This document shows, piece by piece, positions 59,927-64,000 of a stretch of DNA of 64,000 bases. The first letter of the stretch is position 1, and each line of letters opens with the position of its first letter. The notes below the pieces were generated by a model. The model ran no database searches, had not been told where the DNA came from, and saw nothing but the letters and a program-made list of their open reading frames with translations. The stretch is from NCBI RefSeq assembly GCF_035653575.1, contig NZ_DASRBQ010000180.1, forward strand, positions 26,080-90,079. The letters are read 5' to 3'. The position numbers and the translations under genes are program-made. Source of the DNA: Actinocrinis sp035653575 (lineage in GTDB: Bacteria; Actinomycetota; Actinomycetes; Streptomycetales; Catenulisporaceae).

Positions 59927-60673
59927 ATGACGCAGGCGAACATGACCGCCGTACGGACCGACGCACGCGAGTGGACCGACGAGCAGATGGCGGATCTGTA
60001 CTCTGACGGCTTTCCCGAGTTCATCGCCGCGGACAAGTTGGCCAAGCAGTACATCGGCCGGGTGCGCGAATGGTTCCCCGAGTGGAACCTCACGCTCGTC
60101 GATGCCGAGCAAGCTCCGGTTGCCACCGGCTGGGGCGTCCCAGTGCGCTGGGACGGCACCGTGGCGGACCTCCCCAGCGGCTACACGCAGGCCACCATTC
60201 GCGCGGTCGAAGGCCGCGAACAGGGAATCGAGCCGGACACCCTGGTCATCTGCGGCGCCATCGTCGCCGGTCGACGAACCGGTCAAGGCCTCGCCGGCCA
60301 GCTTCTCGCTACCCTGCGCGACCTGGCCACCGAAACCGGGCTGCAGCGTGTCATCGCTCCGGTGCGTCCCACCCTCAAGCAGCGATACCCGCTGACCCCG
60401 ATCGAGACGTTCATGACGTGGACCCGCCCGGACGGCTCGGCACTGGACCCGTGGGTGCGCACCCACCTGCGCATGGGCGCGACCATCCTCGCTGCGGCAC
60501 CCAATTCGCAGACCATGACCGGCACCGTCGCCGAGTGGGAGAAGTGGTCCGGCATCCCCCTGCCGTCCACCGGCGACTACATCATCCCGCAGGGTCTCAG
60601 TGTGCTGCACATCGACCGCGAAGCAGACCTCGGCACGTACACCGAACCGAACATCTGGATCCGCCACCGATAG
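59927..60673 (+). CDS. GNAT-like N-acetyltransferase fold protein
   Basis: A 248-residue protein. The acetyl-CoA loop-like segment RRTGQGLAGQLLATLRDLA (about 107-125) and the following strand QRVIAPVRPT fit the GNAT fold; the rest is atypical and no substrate is suggested. It starts 60 bases after the small protein gene on the same strand. Confidence 0.7.
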   Translation: MTQANMTAVRTDAREWTDEQMADLYSDGFPEFIAADKLAKQYIGRVREWFPEWNLTLVDAEQAPVATGWGVPVRWDGTVADLPSGYTQATIRAVEGREQGIEPDTLVICGAIVAGRRTGQGLAGQLLATLRDLATETGLQRVIAPVRPTLKQRYPLTPIETFMTWTRPDGSALDPWVRTHLRMGATILAAAPNSQTMTGTVAEWEKWSGIPLPSTGDYIIPQGLSVLHIDREADLGTYTEPNIWIRHR

Positions 60674-60724
60674 CCCGAGCCTCGCCTCATGGGAGCATCA
60701 GCCGAGGCGGTACCGCGCACTCGC

Positions 60725-60730
60725 TAGGCT
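60725..60730 (+). promoter_or_regulatory. -10 element of a leaderless-type promoter
   Basis: TAGGCT, identical to that of hemB, lies exactly 7 nt before GTG 60738. Confidence 0.6.
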
Positions 60731-60737
60731 GGCGGCC

Positions 60738-61526
60738 GTGGACGGGGAACTGAGCGGCGGAATCATGAACGCGGGTGCGGTCTTCCAACGCGGCGAAATC
60801 GTGGACCGGCCGGCGCAGACGCACGCGCCGGCCATTCATCGTTTCCTGGAGGCCTTGCGGGATCACGGCTTCACCGGCGCGCCCAAGCCCGTCGGCCTGG
60901 CCGACGGACGCGAGCAGCTCACCTTCGTGCCCGGCGAGGTCGCGCTTCAGCCGTATCCCGCCTGGTCGATGACCGAGGCGGCACTGACGTCGGTCGGCGC
61001 GCTCCTTCGGCGATTTCACCACGCGTCGTCGGCGATTCCACTGGAGCCGGACGTCCCCTGGGCTACGGACCTGGGCGATCCGCGCGGCGGCACGATGCTG
61101 TGTCACAGTGACGCCTGCGTGGAAAACGTCGTCTTCCGCGACGGCGAGGCGTACGCCCTGATCGACTTCGACATGGTCGCACCGGGGCGTCCGCTGTGGG
61201 ACGTCGCGATGGCTGCCCGCTACTGGGTTCCGATGCTCGACCCCGAGACGGCCGCACTTTTCCCGTCCTATGTCGGCCTCGATCCCGTGCGCCGCCTTCG
61301 GGTCCTCGCCGACGGCTACGGGCTGTCGGCCGATGATCGATCCGAGTTGCTCGGTGTCATCGGCGAGGTGACTGTGGTCGAGCGCGCAGAAATCGCCGCC
61401 CGGCTCGAAGCCGGCGACGCATCATTCGTCAGGGCCTTCCATGACCACGGCGGATGGACCACCTGGGACCGATTGCAGGCCTGGCTCGCAGATCAGCGCG
61501 CGATCTTCCTCGCCGCGCTGATCTAG
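60738..61526 (+). CDS. aminoglycoside phosphotransferase (APH)-like small-molecule kinase
   Basis: A 262-residue protein of the APH/choline kinase fold. The catalytic loop reads LCHSDACVENVVF (H-S-D-x3-E-N in place of the usual HGDxxxxN) followed by the metal motif LIDFDMVAPG. Upstream in-frame codons exist, but GTG 60738 fits the leaderless promoter and the family length. Substrate unknown; antibiotic resistance should not be assumed. Confidence 0.87.
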   Translation: MDGELSGGIMNAGAVFQRGEIVDRPAQTHAPAIHRFLEALRDHGFTGAPKPVGLADGREQLTFVPGEVALQPYPAWSMTEAALTSVGALLRRFHHASSAIPLEPDVPWATDLGDPRGGTMLCHSDACVENVVFRDGEAYALIDFDMVAPGRPLWDVAMAARYWVPMLDPETAALFPSYVGLDPVRRLRVLADGYGLSADDRSELLGVIGEVTVVERAEIAARLEAGDASFVRAFHDHGGWTTWDRLQAWLADQRAIFLAALI

Positions 61527-61741
61527 TCGATGGCCCAACACCGCCGTCAGCATCAATGACAGCCGCGGGATCACGTCGAGGACCGGAAACTGCACGTGCG
61601 CTGCGGCAAGGAACAGGCCACTGAACCCTTCACGCCAATCTTTCGAATTCAACGTCACAGATCTCTGTCAAACCCTAGTGTGTAAGGCATCTTCGGCGAT
61701 CACTGACCGAGGGGCCTGCCGCGGGATGTGCTGGAGGTTCG
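61527..61741. other. gap before the STAND gene
   Basis: 215 bases with no convincing gene and visibly more A and T than neighbouring DNA. TAGTGT (61676-61681) could be a -10 element. GGAGG at 61733-61737 serves the following gene. Confidence 0.4.
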
Positions 61742-64000
61742 GTGACGAGAGCGCCAGGCGTCGATGAAATCAGCGAGCCAACCACGAGTACTATCGCGCC
61801 TCGTCTTCGCAGACGAACGATCTTCGGTGGCTTGGCCAGTCCATGGTGGCTGCTTCCCGCTACCGCTGTAGGCACGCTTGGCACATTCGCTGGCTTATAT
61901 GCACAATTCTCAGACCAGCCGAAGGCGTCCCAACTGATTCTCTCCGCCTTCAGCGCGCTCGTCGCCGGCGCTGGGACGTACGTCGCGCTACTCGCGGTGG
62001 TCTATGACCGCGAGCGCAGGTCGCAGTTCGGTCCAGCTCTCCCGCATCGGTCGGTAAGGATCGTCGTCGGCTATGTGGAGGCGGACCATTCGTGGGCGTG
62101 CTGGGCGGCGGAAGGACTGGGGACCCTCCCGGAGGTCGGTGTCGCCATGCAGGTACTGCCGATGGACGGGACCAAGGATGCCGACCTCGGGGCAGACGAC
62201 ACGAGGGTGCTGTTCATTCTCTCGGCGAGCTTGTCCGCACTGCCGCCTGACCGGCGCGAAGCGGTGACGCAGTGGATCGCCGACGCGCCCGACGACCGTT
62301 TGCTGATTCTCTCCGTTGAGCAGGTGGCCGATGAGGCTTTGCTCGCTGGCCACCACTGGCTCTCCGCTGTCGGCTTGAGCGAGATGTCCCTTTATCAGGC
62401 GCTGGCGACGGCGCTCTTGGGTGACCGGCCGATTCCTGTGCCGACCGCGATGCAGCTGCCGTCGCAGTCCGGTGTGTGGTGCCCCGCGAACGGCCCCGAC
62501 ATCGAGGACCTGCTCGACCGGAACCCTGATTTTCAAGGCCGCGAGGAGCTCATCGAAGCAGTGCACGCCAACCTCACGATGCGGTTCCCGGACCGGTTAA
62601 GCAGTTGCTTGCTCTGGGGAATGGCGGGGGTGGGGAAGTCGAGCATCGCGCTCGAATACGCTCACCGCTACGCGACTCGCTATCGCATCGTGAAATGGAT
62701 CTCTGCCGAGTTGGCGACCCAGATCGTCCCACAGCTGACTCGGCTCGCTGAATCGCTCGGCGTACCTCGCGACCCGGACCCTGAGAGGATGATCGCTGAA
62801 CTTTGGGAGAAGCTCCATGCGAAAAGCGATTGGCTGCTCGTCTTTGACAACGTCGAAGACGATGACGAGTTCGCGCAGCTCGTTCCGACGGCGTCGCTGC
62901 GCGGTCACATTCTGATCACCTCGCGCCAGCGTTTCGCAGCCTCCGTACATCGCGCGATCCGGGTGGAGAAGATGGCGCCTGATGAGGCCACCTCGTTCCT
63001 TCTCGCGCGTACGGCCAGCACCGACCGGGACAGTGCCGCGCGGATCGCCGAAAGCCTTGACTACCTGCCGCTCGCGCTTGACGTTGCCGCCACGTTCGTG
63101 ACGGAAACCCATCATGACCTGGCTTTTTACCTGGAACTACTGCAGGACGCCGTGGTCGAAGTCCTCTCGCTTCCGGGCCCGCGCGCACATCCGGCAGCCG
63201 TCTCAGCCAGCCTGTCGGTCTCGGTGCGGAGCATCGCCGAGGCCAAGCCCGGGGCCGAGAACCTGCTGCGTCTGTTCGCCATGCTCGCGCCCGACGACAT
63301 CCCGCGCGAGATCGTCGCGGCGCATCCGGAGACGCTAGCCGCGCTGGCGAAAACGCGGATCGCGTACGAGCTCACGCTCGCAGAGCTCGAGCGGTACTCG
63401 CTCATCACGATCCAGGGCGACACCGGCGGAATCGCCCTGCACCGACTCGTCCAGCTCGTCGTGCGTACCGAGATGCAAACCGAAGGCGAGCGCTTCTGGT
63501 TAGCGACGGCGGTAAGACTGCTCGCGGCGGCGTTCCCCACCGACGTCAAACGTCGGGATCGATGGGCCGAGTGCAGTCGGCTTGTACCTCATGTGATCTT
63601 TGCCGCCCAGCACGAGCAGAGGCTAAGCGGCACGCCGGGGCCATTCGAAGATGTGGCACCAACCATGGGAACGCTGCTCCATCGCGCAAGCATCTACCTC
63701 TTAGCTTGCGGGCAATACGATCAGGCGGCGAGCTTGATGACCACATGCATCGCGGTGCGTCGAAGGGTGCACGGGGAATACAGCGTCCAGGTCGCCGAAA
63801 CGCGGGTCCGGTTCGCGGAATTGCAGTATCGACGGGCCGATCTGCCGGACGCTCATCTTGCTGCGCTTGAAGCTCTTAGGGTCAACGACGAAGACGGCGA
63901 CGCCGCGCGTCTGGTGGACAACTTGCTGTGGCTGGCTCGCATCGAGGTGGAGCTTTCGGAGCTGGCCTCAGCCGAAGCCCGCGGAATCCGCGCGCTATCG
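61742..64000 (+). CDS. STAND NTPase: two membrane helices, TIR-like domain, NB-ARC, TPR-type repeats (3' end cut by window edge)
   Basis: The frame stays open for 753 codons from GTG 61742 (GGAGG 4 nt upstream) to the window end. Order: a short basic N-terminus; two helices (about 36-54 and 64-87); a degenerate TIR-like domain (about 105-245: IVVGYVEADHSWACWAAEGL, VLFILSASL, LLILSVEQV) without an obvious catalytic Glu; NB-ARC from about 262 (FQGREELIEAV, P-loop GMAGVGKS with Lys299, Walker B LLVFDNV, LITSRQR, YLPLALDVAA, HRLVQLVVR); then TPR-like helices from about 650 (YLLACGQYDQAASLMTTCIA). Such NLR-like proteins sense invaders and oligomerise. Codon use is less GC-biased than its neighbours, suggesting transfer. 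Confidence 0.82.
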   Translation, partial: MTRAPGVDEISEPTTSTIAPRLRRRTIFGGLASPWWLLPATAVGTLGTFAGLYAQFSDQPKASQLILSAFSALVAGAGTYVALLAVVYDRERRSQFGPALPHRSVRIVVGYVEADHSWACWAAEGLGTLPEVGVAMQVLPMDGTKDADLGADDTRVLFILSASLSALPPDRREAVTQWIADAPDDRLLILSVEQVADEALLAGHHWLSAVGLSEMSLYQALATALLGDRPIPVPTAMQLPSQSGVWCPANGPDIEDLLDRNPDFQGREELIEAVHANLTMRFPDRLSSCLLWGMAGVGKSSIALEYAHRYATRYRIVKWISAELATQIVPQLTRLAESLGVPRDPDPERMIAELWEKLHAKSDWLLVFDNVEDDDEFAQLVPTASLRGHILITSRQRFAASVHRAIRVEKMAPDEATSFLLARTASTDRDSAARIAESLDYLPLALDVAATFVTETHHDLAFYLELLQDAVVEVLSLPGPRAHPAAVSASLSVSVRSIAEAKPGAENLLRLFAMLAPDDIPREIVAAHPETLAALAKTRIAYELTLAELERYSLITIQGDTGGIALHRLVQLVVRTEMQTEGERFWLATAVRLLAAAFPTDVKRRDRWAECSRLVPHVIFAAQHEQRLSGTPGPFEDVAPTMGTLLHRASIYLLACGQYDQAASLMTTCIAVRRRVHGEYSVQVAETRVRFAELQYRRADLPDAHLAALEALRVNDEDGDAARLVDNLLWLARIEVELSELASAEARGIRALS

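Noticed and set aside
60738..61526. Antibiotic resistance gene
   Set aside because: The APH fold is shared by many small-molecule kinases; the catalytic loop is non-canonical and there is no resistance context.
61422..61658. 78-codon minus-strand frame between the APH-like and STAND genes
   Set aside because: Overlaps the APH-like gene antisense by 105 bp and shows no domain I recognise; could be a remnant but is not supported.

Overview
The window is chromosomal DNA from a very high-GC, mycelial-type actinobacterium (Streptomyces-like, possibly Catenulisporales). The reasoning: the first 17 kb keeps the conserved actinobacterial order of small excisionase-like regulator (BdtA-like), 32-residue basic ribosomal protein, SDR epimerase, acyltransferase, DUF5667 protein plus BldN-type ECF sigma factor, HAD phosphatase, glutaredoxin, rex, hemA, hemC, hemD fusion and hemB. 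A bldN-rsbN pair points to a sporulating, filamentous organism. No rRNA, tRNA, CRISPR array or insertion sequence was seen.

Layout. 0-1.7 kb: end of a MacB-type ABC exporter. 1.7-16.6 kb: conserved developmental and tetrapyrrole block, with a readable Rex operator before rex-hemACD and a BldN-like promoter before rsbN. 16.5-24.4 kb: an orphan LivG-like ATPase, a CPBP protease, a TetR regulator, an FdhF/YdeP-type molybdenum oxidoreductase, a secreted Gly/Ser-rich protein and a three-gene unit with two related two-helix membrane proteins. 24.5-31.9 kb: a MacA-MacB tripartite-like exporter followed by two secreted accessory proteins and an OmpR-type two-component system; an 11-bp direct repeat before macA is a candidate operator. 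31.8-36.3 kb: an MMPL exporter divergent from a NarL-type two-component system with an inverted repeat between them. 36.3-40.6 kb: a secreted serine hydrolase and a large surface beta-helix/PKD protein.

40.6-55.6 kb is an envelope-polymer (teichoic-acid-like) locus: a fused CDP-alcohol phosphotransferase, a GT2/glycerophosphotransferase fusion, a GT4, a GalE-like epimerase, a nucleotidyltransferase, a glycerol-1-phosphate-dehydrogenase-like enzyme, a second CDP-alcohol phosphotransferase, another GT2, a TagGH-type ABC exporter and two tandem membrane-anchored esterase-fold proteins, one of which has lost its nucleophile. Together these look able to make an activated polyol phosphate, polymerise it, decorate it and export it. 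It is followed by a two-RCK-domain channel-like protein.

57.5-64 kb looks accessory: GT2 + GntR, divergent from an ATP-binding (HATPase) protein, a 72-residue protein, a GNAT-like protein and an APH-like kinase. A clear operator lies between the divergent genes. At the right edge is a long open frame, lower in GC to the eye, encoding a two-TM, TIR-like, NB-ARC, TPR-type STAND NTPase that runs off the window; it is the best candidate for an undescribed immune-type system. Two window-wide themes are leaderless-type promoters (TANNNT 7-8 nt before the start codon) and short tandem repeats of 9-17 bp clustered at gene ends, several duplicating the stop codon.
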